From NCBI GenBank assembly GCA_964470555.1, contig CAYYDG010000002.1:1-64000 (forward strand): DNA of 64,000 nucleotides. The letters run 5' to 3'. Shown one piece after another: positions 18,199 through 27,404 of the stretch; the first letter of the stretch is position 1, and the number at the start of each line of letters is the position of its first letter. Made by a program: the position numbers and the translations under genes. The DNA comes from RBC074 sp964470555 (lineage in GTDB: Bacteria > Acidobacteriota > Blastocatellia > RBC074). The notes beneath the pieces are model-generated. The model was given only the letters and a program-made list of their open reading frames with translations, made no database searches and was not told where the DNA came from.

Positions 18199-19533
18199 AT
18201 GACCAACCCAACCCAAACTTCCCGACGAAATTTTTTGCGCGGCGCAGGCGTTGCGCTGGCGTTGCCGTGGATGGAATCCCTGCCGTTGCTGGCGCAGGAC
18301 AAAGCCGCCAACAAACCACCGCTGCGATTCGCGCACGTGTATTTTTCCAACGGTGTCGAACCGGCTCACTGGTGGGCCAAAGGCAGTGGCGCGGCGATGG
18401 AGTTTGGCAAAGCCGCTGAACCGCTCGCGCCCATCCGCGAAGACATCGTCTTTTTGCGCGGCCTCTATCACCAAAAAGCCTTCGTTTCGACCAGTCCGCA
18501 TCTGGGGCGCATGAATTTGCTGTCGGGAGCTACGGTCAGTCTGGATCCCAAGGAAATTCGCGTTGGCACGTCGTTCGATCAAATCCTGGCGCAGCGCATC
18601 GGCAATCGTACCGCCGTGCCGAGTCTGGTGTTGGGCATCGAACCGAACGAGTTGCGATTGGAAGACGGGCTTTCGATGATTTACGGCTCGAACATTTCGT
18701 GGGTGTCGCCGAACAAACCCGCGACCAAGGAAATTTATCCTTCGCGGACGTTCGATCAATTGGTGGGCGATGGTTCCGGGCGCAAACTCGACCGCAGCAT
18801 TCTGGATTTGGTCTTGGCCGACGCCAAATCGCTCCAGCCGAAAGTCAGTTCCGGCGACCGCCGCAAACTGGACGAATATCTGGAATCCATCCGCGACATC
18901 GAAAAGCGCATTGATCACGCCGCCAAGGAAGAGCGACTCGAAGGTTGGAAGCCAAGCTTGAAACAGCCCAACCTGTCGCGTCCCGGCGAAGAATTGCCGC
19001 AAAACGTTCCCGATCACATGCGGCTGATGCTGGATTTAATCGTGCTGGCATTTCAGATGGACAAAACGCGCATCGCCACGTTGATGCTGAACAACGATTT
19101 GTCGCAAATGAACTTCCGCTTCATCGAAGGCGTGCGCGGAGCCTTGCATCTGGATTTGACGCACAACGGCAAAGCGCCGGAACTGGAAGCAATGTACCTG
19201 AAAACCAACCAGTATCACGTCCGGCAATTCACCTATCTGGTGGAACGGCTGAAAGCGATTGACGAAGGCGGTTCGACCTTGCTGGACAATTCCGTGTTGA
19301 TGTTTGCGTCCAGTTTGTTTGACGGCGACGCGCACAGCGCCGACCAGTTGCCGATCGTGCTGGCGGGCAAAGCCGGAGGCGCGGTGCAATCCGGACGCAT
19401 TCTGGATTACCTGGACAAAGGCAACGACAATCGTCGCGCGTGCAGTTTGTTTTTGTCCTTGATGGATTTGATGGGCGTGCAGCTTGACCGCTTCGGCGAT
19501 GCGGATAAACGGCTGGCGGGATTGTGTGCGTAG
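18199..19533 (+). CDS. DUF1552 secreted protein
   Basis: This 444-residue protein begins with a twin-arginine signal (TSRRNFLRGAG) and is a full-length DUF1552 member (HVYFSNGVEPAHWW near residue 45, GTSFDQILAQR, and a C-terminal segment with SLMDLMGVQLDRFGDAD). DUF1552 proteins accompany DUF1592-type cytochromes and are predicted periplasmic enzymes of unknown reaction. Here the partner lies upstream at 12417-15899, with four foreign-looking genes between. GAAGGA lies 10 bases before the ATG. With a divergent toxin-antitoxin pair just 30 bp upstream, it is unclear which promoter it uses. Confidence 0.9.
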   Translation: MTNPTQTSRRNFLRGAGVALALPWMESLPLLAQDKAANKPPLRFAHVYFSNGVEPAHWWAKGSGAAMEFGKAAEPLAPIREDIVFLRGLYHQKAFVSTSPHLGRMNLLSGATVSLDPKEIRVGTSFDQILAQRIGNRTAVPSLVLGIEPNELRLEDGLSMIYGSNISWVSPNKPATKEIYPSRTFDQLVGDGSGRKLDRSILDLVLADAKSLQPKVSSGDRRKLDEYLESIRDIEKRIDHAAKEERLEGWKPSLKQPNLSRPGEELPQNVPDHMRLMLDLIVLAFQMDKTRIATLMLNNDLSQMNFRFIEGVRGALHLDLTHNGKAPELEAMYLKTNQYHVRQFTYLVERLKAIDEGGSTLLDNSVLMFASSLFDGDAHSADQLPIVLAGKAGGAVQSGRILDYLDKGNDNRRACSLFLSLMDLMGVQLDRFGDADKRLAGLCA

Positions 19534-19567
19534 CGAGTGGTTTTGGTTTGCGCCCTAGCAACTCGTT

Positions 19568-19625
19568 CACCGGGCGCGCCCCTGTAACACTCGATTACGG
19601 ACGACCTGTGGGGCGCGCTCCGGTG
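19568..19625. repeat. GC-rich inverted repeat after the DUF1552 gene
   Basis: CACCGGGCGCGCCCC (19568-19582) pairs with GGGGCGCGCTCCGGTG (19610-19625), with one bulged base and a 27-nt loop. There is no T-run, so it is not a standard terminator. It may be a mobile palindromic unit or a transcript-end stabiliser. Confidence 0.65.
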
Positions 19626-19661
19626 CAATAAATGTTGGACGTTTGTTTGAGAAACAAATCA

Positions 19662-20075
19662 TCATTTTTTGCGATGAATACTGCCCGCACAAACATCTCC
19701 TTCTGGGGCACCTTTCACCCATTGTTGGAGTTCTGCTGTCCGTTGCTGCGTCAAGGTCGAACGTACCAAACATTGACAGTCATTATTGATACTGCCATAA
19801 GACACACGTTTCTCTGTCGCCGGATAAAGTGCTTCCAAATGTGCATCGCGATAACGTAACCAGGCCTGTTGCGCCAGTTTTAGTTTCAGCAAAAAGGTCT
19901 GGTCGCTCTGATAAGCCTTACGGATTTGTTGATAGACTCGGTTCATTTCTGCATCTGTTTTTTGATATTGCCGACACAGATCGGAAAGGGTGTCCGGTTG
20001 TTTGCTTGGTTTGGTTGCACCCGCTGTCAGCAACCAAATGACCGTGAGTAAAAATAGCGTACTCGTCAATTTCAT
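19662..20075 (-). CDS. LprI-like (DUF1311) secreted protein
   Basis: This 137-residue protein has a signal peptide (about 1-20) and a short helical domain with DLCRQYQKTDAEMNRVYQQI and LAQQAWLRYRDAHLE, the pattern of the DUF1311/LprI lysozyme-inhibitor-like family. Cys pairs in DLC and CQC could form disulfides. It would act in the periplasm; a lysozyme-inhibiting role is known for LprI itself but cannot be assumed here. The start at 20075 is preferred over one 24 bases upstream because it directly begins the signal peptide. It stands alone downstream of lpdA, with paired dyads in between. Confidence 0.75.
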   Translation of the reverse strand: MKLTSTLFLLTVIWLLTAGATKPSKQPDTLSDLCRQYQKTDAEMNRVYQQIRKAYQSDQTFLLKLKLAQQAWLRYRDAHLEALYPATEKRVSYGSINNDCQCLVRSTLTQQRTAELQQWVKGAPEGDVCAGSIHRKK

Positions 20076-20182
20076 CGTACTGCTTTCTTCTTTCGTCACT
20101 GCTAGACCAAATCCTTTGTGGGTACGATTACGTCCAACATGAATTCTACTGGCATCAAGATATCTACCAATAGGTCGTGCTG

Positions 20183-20251
20183 ACTATAAGTAGACACCTT
20201 GATCTATAAGTAGATCGCTTCAACAGAATTACAAACGATCTACTTATAGAT
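20183..20251. promoter_or_regulatory. Cluster of CTATAAGTAGA dyads between lpdA and the LprI-like gene
   Basis: ATCTATAAGTAGATCG (20202-20217) and CGATCTACTTATAGAT (20236-20251) form a perfect 16-bp inverted repeat with an 18-nt spacer. Each arm is itself a dyad (ATCTA-N4-TAGAT), and a third copy, CTATAAGTAGA, lies at 20184-20194. The cluster is downstream of lpdA and upstream of the LprI-like gene, both on the minus strand. Repeated operator sites or a stem-loop are both possible. Confidence 0.6.
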
Positions 20252-20268
20252 GGCAAGACCTCACGACC

Positions 20269-21672
<1,404 letters not shown>

Positions 21673-21755
21673 AAATATCCTTTACCGTTTGATACCTCAA
21701 AAAATGAATTATCCAGCTTCGATACCTTCAAGAAAGACTTCAAACGAGATTGCCA

Positions 21756-21853
21756 TTTCACCGCGGAGGCGCAGAGAACGCGGAGTCAGCGCAGAGATTC
21801 TGCAAAAAAAACTCTGCGTCACCTCTGCGGAGCTTTGCGCCTCTGCGGTGAAA
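21756..21853. repeat. CGCAGAG-rich inverted repeat upstream of lpdA
   Basis: TTTCACCGCGGAGGCGCAGA at the left end and CTCTGCGGTGAAA at the right end are inverted, and the interior repeats GCAGAGA/CTCTGCG units around an A8 run. Similar CGCAGAG-rich intergenic repeats occur in many unrelated bacterial genomes. It fills most of the gap between lpdA and the S9 peptidase gene and may be copied elsewhere in this genome. Confidence 0.75.
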
Positions 21854-21909
21854 GAGCATGATTCAGTAAGAGGTCTCGCCCAAAAGCGTTAATAAGTCCG
21901 AAGCTGTGT

Positions 21910-23907
21910 TTACCGTTTTGCCGTAGAGGCTTCGAGTTTATTGCCCAAATACTTTTCGATCCAGGCGAATTCACGCCGCATTTTATCCAGTTGATAGCTT
22001 GGAACCAGAATGCCGTGGCCTTGATCGGGATAGACCACCAATTGCGTCGTCACACCCAACCGTTTCAGCGTGCGGTACGTTTCCTGCGATTGTCCGAGCG
22101 GCACGCGTTCATCCTTTTCGCCGTGGAAAATCAACGTCGGCGTTTTGGCGTTGGTCAGATAATTCAGCGGCGATTGATCGTCGAACATTTTGCGTGCTTC
22201 CCACGGAGTTCCGCCGTGCAATCGTTCGCGTTGAAAAACGATGTCCGCCGTTCCCCAATACGAAACGGCGTTGGACAATCCGGCTCCGTACGCAGTGCAT
22301 TTGAACCGATTGGTGTGGCCGATCATCCAGCCGGACATATATCCGCCATAACTCCACCCGGCAACCGCCAGCCGAGTTTCGTCGGCCACGCCGAGTTTCA
22401 CCAGATGGTCAATGCCGCTCATGATGTCTTCGTAATCCACTTTGCCAACCAGTTTGGCATTGGATTGCGCGAACTTCGCGCCGTAATTCGACGAACCGCG
22501 AAAGTTCGGCATAAACACCGCGTAACCTTTTGCCGCGTACACTTGCGGAAAGGCGCTCCACGTGGCGTTGAAACTTTTGGTGTACGCGCCTTCGGGGCCG
22601 CCGTGAACGTACGTCAGCAGCGGAGCGCGTTTGCCGGTTTGATGTCCAACGGGATAAATCAAAACGCCTTCGATTTCCGTGCCGTCGTTGGATTTCCATT
22701 TAATGGCTTCGACCTGGCCGAGCGCGAATTCGGCGGCTTTCGGGTTCAAGTTGGTCAAAAACACCGGAACCATGATTCGCGCCGCCAACAGAGCGATTTC
22801 GGTCGGCACGCGCGGGTTTTCGTGAACGAACGCCACGTTCATTCCGTCCGGCGTGACGGAAAACGCCGTGTTGACGCCATCGCCGCGTGTCATCGCTTGC
22901 GGCGTCTGATCGGCGATGCCCATCGTGTAAATCTGTTCGTTGACTCCCAATCCGGCGGTGAAGATGAATCGCTGGCTGTCGAACACCCAGCGATGCGAAC
23001 GAATGTATCCGTCGAAGCTTTTCGCCAGCACGCGCGCTTCGCCGCCACCCGCCGGAATCACGTGAATCCGATTGGGGCCAGTGTTGATGTCTCCGTCGGC
23101 GTGCGCCAGATACGAAATCCAGCGACCGTCGGGCGAAAACAGCGCATCGCTTTCCGCGCCATTGCCTTTGGTCAGTTGTTTGGCCGCAGCCGAATCCAGC
23201 GTTGCGTTTTGCCAGTTGACCGGAATCGTGAAGACTTCGGTTGTGGCCGAATCCATCAGCTTCGGCGTTTGCCGCGCCGTGAAAACGATTTGCTGACTGT
23301 TCCAGGCCCAACTAAATCCGGCGATATGCCGCGCGCCTTTGGTCAATTGTTTGACTTCGCCTGTGGCCGTTTCCAGCAACCACAACTGGGCAAAGCGAAA
23401 CCCTTCGTCTTCGATCATCGGAGCTTTGGTCTTCGGCTTTTCGCTCGGCTCTTCGGCGACAAAGGCGATGAAGCGGCCATCAGGCGACCATTCAAAATCC
23501 GTCACCGGCCCTTTGTGCGAAGTCAGCCGTTCCGGTTCGCCAGCTTGCAAGGTGATGGCGTAAATCTGCACGCCGCCGCTGTCGCCTCGATCCGACAAAA
23601 ACGCCAACCGCCGTTGATCAGGCGACCAGCGCGGATGATCGTCGCGTTTCGGATTCGAAGTCAGCCGCACGGTTTCGCGTCCATCGTTGACCAGCCAGAT
23701 GTCGGCGTTGAACCGGTCAGCGTCCCGATCCCAACTGGAAACGACAAACGCCACGCGCCGACTGTCATAGGAAATTTGCGGATCGCTCGCTCGGTTGAGC
23801 GCGACCACGTCTTCCGGCGTCATTGGCCGTTTGGTTTGCGCCATCGCCACCGTCAATCCAACTGTCAGTTGAAATAAAACCACCAGCCAGCAAAAGCAAT
23901 TTTTCAA
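21910..23907 (-). CDS. S9-family peptidase (acylaminoacyl-peptidase-like)
   Basis: This 665-residue protein has a signal peptide (1-23), an N-terminal beta-propeller of PD40/TolB-like repeats (about 40-380), and a C-terminal alpha/beta-hydrolase domain. The catalytic triad is Ser519 in GWSYGGY, Asp599 in GEKDERV and His631 in DQGHGI. Enzymes of this family cleave short peptides, and this one is probably periplasmic. The start is TTG at 23907: GGAGG lies eight bases upstream, and the intervening ATG opens a frame that stops after two codons. The gene is monocistronic. Confidence 0.92.
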   Translation of the reverse strand: MKNCFCWLVVLFQLTVGLTVAMAQTKRPMTPEDVVALNRASDPQISYDSRRVAFVVSSWDRDADRFNADIWLVNDGRETVRLTSNPKRDDHPRWSPDQRRLAFLSDRGDSGGVQIYAITLQAGEPERLTSHKGPVTDFEWSPDGRFIAFVAEEPSEKPKTKAPMIEDEGFRFAQLWLLETATGEVKQLTKGARHIAGFSWAWNSQQIVFTARQTPKLMDSATTEVFTIPVNWQNATLDSAAAKQLTKGNGAESDALFSPDGRWISYLAHADGDINTGPNRIHVIPAGGGEARVLAKSFDGYIRSHRWVFDSQRFIFTAGLGVNEQIYTMGIADQTPQAMTRGDGVNTAFSVTPDGMNVAFVHENPRVPTEIALLAARIMVPVFLTNLNPKAAEFALGQVEAIKWKSNDGTEIEGVLIYPVGHQTGKRAPLLTYVHGGPEGAYTKSFNATWSAFPQVYAAKGYAVFMPNFRGSSNYGAKFAQSNAKLVGKVDYEDIMSGIDHLVKLGVADETRLAVAGWSYGGYMSGWMIGHTNRFKCTAYGAGLSNAVSYWGTADIVFQRERLHGGTPWEARKMFDDQSPLNYLTNAKTPTLIFHGEKDERVPLGQSQETYRTLKRLGVTTQLVVYPDQGHGILVPSYQLDKMRREFAWIEKYLGNKLEASTAKR

Positions 23908-24088
23908 TGCATTGTCCTCCGAAAATTGTCTGTGATCTGCGCTCAGATTCAGCCTCAGCCGCCGGGTTCTGTCAACGCATAAAACGCCGCCTCACAATCA
24001 GAGTCATGAAAGCGTCTTGCAACTCCAATGAGCAAATGCAAGCACTGGACTCGGCACAGAAGCAGATGGCATAAGGCGATAGGAATGC

Positions 24089-24117
24089 TTGACTGAATTT
24101 TAATCAGTCCACATACT
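24089..24117 (+). promoter_or_regulatory. Promoter with operator-like dyad for the MazF-type module
   Basis: TTGACT (24089-24094), a 17-nt spacer and CATACT (24112-24117) form a plausible sigma-70 promoter. The ATG at 24124 would fall at or next to the transcription start, so the antitoxin mRNA may be leaderless. GACTGA (24091-24096) and TCAGTC (24104-24109) make a dyad across the -35 and spacer, well placed for repression by the antitoxin-toxin complex. Confidence 0.5.
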
Positions 24118-24123
24118 CCGGCT

Positions 24124-24408
24124 ATGAAAACAGAGGTTTCGGTTCCCGACTCAGTTTCGGTTGCAGCGCAGGAATTGGCGGCAAAACTTGGCGTCACGCT
24201 TAACGAGCTTTTCGCCAAGGCCGTTTCTGATTTGCTGGAGCGTCACCAAATTCAGAATCAGGCATCGTCCCCCGATTACGAATGGAAGCATCTGACCGGC
24301 GAACAGATTACGGCAAGGTTGAATGAGGTTTATGACCGCGAACCATCTGAGCTTGATCCTGTCATTAAACAGCTTCAGGCAAAGGCCATCGGCGCGGAGG
24401 AATGGTGA
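24124..24408 (+). CDS. Antitoxin partner of MazF-type toxin
   Basis: This 94-residue protein opens with MKTEVSVPDSVSVAAQELA, a ribbon-helix-helix-like N-terminus (strand then two helices to about residue 40), followed by an acidic C-terminal tail that would bind the toxin. The next gene overlaps its stop by one base (TGATG) and encodes a MazF/PemK-type toxin. No good ribosome site precedes the ATG; the upstream promoter could yield a leaderless message. The exact antitoxin family is not certain. Confidence 0.75.
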   Translation: MKTEVSVPDSVSVAAQELAAKLGVTLNELFAKAVSDLLERHQIQNQASSPDYEWKHLTGEQITARLNEVYDREPSELDPVIKQLQAKAIGAEEW

Positions 24409-24749
24409 TGCAACGCGGTGAAATTTGGTGGGCGAATTTGCCAGAGCCTGTCGGGTCATCACCGGGTGGTCGTCGCCCGGTGCTCATTTTGCAATCAGAC
24501 CTTTTCAATCGCAGCCGCATAAACACCATCGTGGTTGTCATCATTACGTCAAATCTCAATCTTGCCACTTCGCTTGGCAATGTGTTGTTGCCGATGGCAA
24601 GTAGCGGTTTGTACCGCGATAGTGTTCTCAACGTCTCGCAAGTTGCCACAATAGACAAAGTTCAACTGACCGAATATGTGGGCACAATCCCGGCAAACCT
24701 TTTAGAGCAGGTCGAAGAAGGAGTGAAGCTTGTCTTGGGACTTGTTTAG
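24408..24749 (+). CDS. MazF/PemK-type toxin
   Basis: This 113-residue protein matches the MazF/PemK endoribonuclease family. It begins MQRGEIWWANL, has GSSPGGRRPVLI (16-27) forming the strand-loop that holds the catalytic Arg, and LNVSQVATIDKVQL containing the usual conserved Ser/Thr and Lys. These toxins cut mRNA at short motifs and stop translation. The start at 24408 has GGAGG seven bases upstream; an ATG two codons earlier is possible. It overlaps the antitoxin gene by one base, suggesting translational coupling. Confidence 0.9.
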   Translation: MQRGEIWWANLPEPVGSSPGGRRPVLILQSDLFNRSRINTIVVVIITSNLNLATSLGNVLLPMASSGLYRDSVLNVSQVATIDKVQLTEYVGTIPANLLEQVEEGVKLVLGLV

Positions 24750-24796
24750 TTCCAGCCAGAAAAAAACTGTCAGCAAAACTCCTGAAAGTATCAGTC

Positions 24797-25291
24797 ATGG
24801 ACAATTCATCTGTATTGGTCGCGGTGATTATGGGCAGCAAATCCGATTGGGAAACCATGCGGCACGCCGACGACGTGCTGACGCAGTTCGGTGTCGAGCA
24901 TGAATGTCGAATCGTCTCGGCACATCGGACTCCGGCATTGATGGCGGAATTTGCCGCACAGGCAGAAACGCGCGGCATCGAAGTCATCATTGCCGGTGCC
25001 GGTGGCGCAGCGCATTTGCCCGGAATGGTCGCGGCGCAAACGTTGATTCCAGTGTTGGGTGTTCCGGTCGAAAGCCACGCTCTGAAAGGGCAGGATTCGT
25101 TGCTTTCGATTGTGCAAATGCCCGGTGGAATTCCCGTTGGCACGCTGGCCATTGGCAAAGCCGGAGCGACGAACGCTGCTCTGTTGGCTGTTGCCATCTT
25201 GTCGAATTCGCGGCCTGAGTTGCGCGAAAAGCTGCGGCAATTTCGCGAAGAGCAAACCAATCGAGTTTTGAGCGACACACTTCCTCTTTGA
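24797..25291 (+). CDS. purE: N5-carboxyaminoimidazole ribonucleotide mutase
   Basis: This 164-residue enzyme converts N5-CAIR to CAIR in purine synthesis. The N-terminus has VIMGSKSDWETM, the family's GSxSD phosphate-binding loop, and SAHRTP (about 43-48) with the catalytic His is intact. The second conserved segment GAGGAAHLPGM follows. Length is typical of the bacterial class I enzyme. purK follows after a repeat-filled gap of 94 nt, making a purEK operon. No strong ribosome site is visible before the ATG. Confidence 0.97.
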   Translation: MDNSSVLVAVIMGSKSDWETMRHADDVLTQFGVEHECRIVSAHRTPALMAEFAAQAETRGIEVIIAGAGGAAHLPGMVAAQTLIPVLGVPVESHALKGQDSLLSIVQMPGGIPVGTLAIGKAGATNAALLAVAILSNSRPELREKLRQFREEQTNRVLSDTLPL

Positions 25292-25292
25292 G

Positions 25293-25379
25293 TTCACAGT
25301 TCACGGTTCGCAGTTCACAGTGGCTGCGAACTGCGAACTGCGAACTGCGAACTGCGAACTGCGAACTGCGAACTGCGAA
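25293..25379 (+). repeat. Heptanucleotide repeat (CTGCGAA)8 with inverted copies, purE-purK gap
   Basis: Four degenerate heptamers of the form TTCRCRG (25293-25320) are followed by TGG and eight perfect copies of CTGCGAA (25324-25379). The two groups are inverted, so the RNA could fold as one long hairpin. The tract begins two bases after the purE stop and ends six bases before the purK ATG. The heptamer contains no stop in any of the six frames, so an upstream GTG at 25320 reads in frame into purK at the present copy number. Confidence 0.92.
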
Positions 25380-25385
25380 CTTCTT

Positions 25386-26516
25386 ATGAGCATTCTTCCC
25401 GGTTCCGTCATTGGCGTTTTGGGCAGCGGCCAGCTTGGCCGAATGTTCGCCATCGCCGCGCGGCGCATGGGGTACCGAGTCCATACGTTTTCGCCCGAAA
25501 CCGACACGCCCACCGGACAAGTCGCCGATGTCGAAATCAAAGCGCATTACGACGATTTGAACGCCGTGCGCGGATTCGCTTCGGCGGTGGATGTCGTCAC
25601 CTTTGAATTTGAAAACGTTCCTTCGGCAACCGCAGCCGCCGCCGCCGAACGCGCTCCGGTTCGTCCCGACGGACAAATCCTGCACATCACGCAACATCGG
25701 TTGCGCGAAAAAACTTTTCTCAGTCGTCATGGCTTTCCGGTGACGCCGTTCAAGACGATCAATTCCATCGAAGATTTGCAGGCAGGATTGGCCGAATTCG
25801 GATGCCCGGCGGTGCTGAAAACCGCTGGCTTCGGATACGACGGCAAAGGGCAGGTGAAGATCAACGCGATGGAAGAAGCCGACGCTGCGCTGGCAACAGC
25901 AGGGAAGCAGGAATTGGTGTTGGAAGCGTTTGTAGATTTCGATTGCGAACTTTCCGTTGTCGCCGCTCGCGGCATTGATGGCAGCTTTGCTCACTGGGGA
26001 GCGATTGAAAATCAGCACAGCAATCACATTTTGGATGTGTCCATTGCTCCGGCGAACGTCCCCCCCGCCATCGCCAATGAAGCCGTCGAAATTGCTCGCG
26101 CGGTGCTGGAACAGTTGGGCGTTGTCGGAGTGCTTTGTGTGGAATTTTTTCTGACTCGGCAAGGAAAGCTGCTGATTAACGAACTGGCTCCGCGTCCGCA
26201 CAATTCCGGGCATCTGACGTTTGACGCTTGCGTCACCAGCCAGTTTGAACAGCAACTGCGTGCCGTGTGCGGATTGCCGCTGGGTTCGACGGAGTTTTTC
26301 AAACCAGCGGCAATGGCCAATCTGCTGGGTGATTTGTGGGAAAAGGGAGAGCCGAACTGGGCGGCAGCTTGCGCTATGCCCGAAGTCAAACTGCACCTGT
26401 ACGGCAAAATGCATCCGAAACCGGGTCGCAAGATGGGCCATTTGACCGCAATGGCCAATACCGCCGCCGACGCGGCCAAACTTGTCCGAGCGGCGCGCGC
26501 AGCTTTGACGAAGTAG
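25386..26516 (+). CDS. purK: N5-carboxyaminoimidazole ribonucleotide synthase
   Basis: This 376-residue ATP-grasp enzyme makes N5-CAIR from AIR, bicarbonate and ATP, feeding PurE. Motifs include GVLGSGQLGRM at the N-terminus, KTAGFGYDGKGQ (ATP loop) and the metal-binding NELAPRPHNSGH near residue 265. The start at 25386 is chosen because homology begins with SILPGSVIGVLG; a GTG at 25320 adds 22 residues read from the heptamer repeat. No Shine-Dalgarno is visible because the repeat occupies that place. Its TAG stop lies inside the left arm of the next inverted repeat. Confidence 0.95.
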   Translation: MSILPGSVIGVLGSGQLGRMFAIAARRMGYRVHTFSPETDTPTGQVADVEIKAHYDDLNAVRGFASAVDVVTFEFENVPSATAAAAAERAPVRPDGQILHITQHRLREKTFLSRHGFPVTPFKTINSIEDLQAGLAEFGCPAVLKTAGFGYDGKGQVKINAMEEADAALATAGKQELVLEAFVDFDCELSVVAARGIDGSFAHWGAIENQHSNHILDVSIAPANVPPAIANEAVEIARAVLEQLGVVGVLCVEFFLTRQGKLLINELAPRPHNSGHLTFDACVTSQFEQQLRAVCGLPLGSTEFFKPAAMANLLGDLWEKGEPNWAAACAMPEVKLHLYGKMHPKPGRKMGHLTAMANTAADAAKLVRAARAALTK

Positions 26517-26614
26517 CGCAGGTTTTCCAACCTGCATTTGTCTCATTCAGAGCTTATTCGTAACCAGAAAGGCGCATCGCCTCAACTCTGCGCAGGTTGG
26601 AAAACCTGCGCTAC
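26513..26614. repeat. Long inverted repeat GTAGCGCAGGTT...AACCTGCGCTAC
   Basis: The left arm GTAGCGCAGGTTTTCCAACC (from 26513, continuing to 26535) is the exact complement of the right arm ending at 26614; at least 22 bp pair perfectly. Each arm contains its own small dyad (GCAGGTT-TTCC-AACCTGC). The left arm supplies the purK stop codon, so the element abuts or truncates that gene. It is probably a repeated mobile unit, and could end the purEK transcript. Confidence 0.85.
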
Positions 26615-26624
26615 TCTTAAATGA

Positions 26625-27404
26625 ATGTTCCCAGAATCCGACACCCCAATGCCCGCCTTGTTCATTGGCCACGGCAGCCCCATGAACGCCATCGAAGACA
26701 ACGAATTTGCCCAAGGCTGGGCGAACGTTGCGCAATCCTTTCCCCGACCAAAAGCCATTCTGTGCATTTCCGCGCATTGGCAAACCGTCGGCGCTCAAGT
26801 CACGGCAATGAGCCAGCCCAAAACCATTCACGACTTTTACGGATTTCCGCAGGCATTGTTTGCCGTCAATTACCCTGCGCCTGGCTCGCCGGAACTGGCG
26901 CAGTTGATTCAACAAACGGTTCGTTCAACGTCAGTAGAATCAGATCAGCAATGGGGATTGGATCACGGCGCGTGGTCGGTGTTGTGCCGAATGTTTCCGG
27001 CTGCGGATATTCCGGTAGTTCAACTCAGCCTGGATCAAAACAAACCGCCAGAGTTTCATTACGAATTGGGAAAAGAATTGCGCGCGCTTCGTCGCCGTGG
27101 AGTGTTGATCGTCGGCAGCGGAAACATCGTGCATAACTTGCGAATGCTTCGTTGGGCGGATGAAGCGTACGAGTGGGCGGTGGAATTCGACGAGCAGATC
27201 AAGCAGGCAATTCTGGCAGGCGATCACGACACCATCATCAACTACGAACGTTTGGGAGAGATGGCTCGATTGGCTGTGCCAACGGATGAACATTTTTTGC
27301 CGCTGCTGTATGTGCTGGCATGTCAGGAACACGAACCGGTCAGGTTCTTTGCGGAAAAGGTGACGTTGGGAGCGATCTCGATGAGATCGCTCCGCGTCGG
27401 TTAG
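26625..27404 (+). CDS. ygiD: YgiD/DODA-type extradiol dioxygenase
   Basis: This 259-residue protein belongs to the LigB-like class III extradiol dioxygenases, close to YgiD (4,5-DOPA extradiol dioxygenase). The metal ligands are recognisable: His in FIGHGSPMNA, His in ISAHWQT, and the GSGNIVHNLR element near residue 165. Length equals the E. coli enzyme. It opens aromatic catechol rings, but the natural substrate here is unknown. The start at 26625 includes a short tail before MPALFIGHG, as in relatives. Its stop overlaps the opposite-strand DUF3500 gene end by four bases. Confidence 0.88.
   Translation: MFPESDTPMPALFIGHGSPMNAIEDNEFAQGWANVAQSFPRPKAILCISAHWQTVGAQVTAMSQPKTIHDFYGFPQALFAVNYPAPGSPELAQLIQQTVRSTSVESDQQWGLDHGAWSVLCRMFPAADIPVVQLSLDQNKPPEFHYELGKELRALRRRGVLIVGSGNIVHNLRMLRWADEAYEWAVEFDEQIKQAILAGDHDTIINYERLGEMARLAVPTDEHFLPLLYVLACQEHEPVRFFAEKVTLGAISMRSLRVG

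Noticed and set aside
25293..25379. CRISPR-like array
   Set aside because: The 7-nt units are directly adjacent without spacers; this is a simple tandem repeat.
24987..26546. 519-codon minus-strand frame across purE and purK
   Set aside because: Antisense to two certain genes and kept open in part by the stop-free heptamer repeat.
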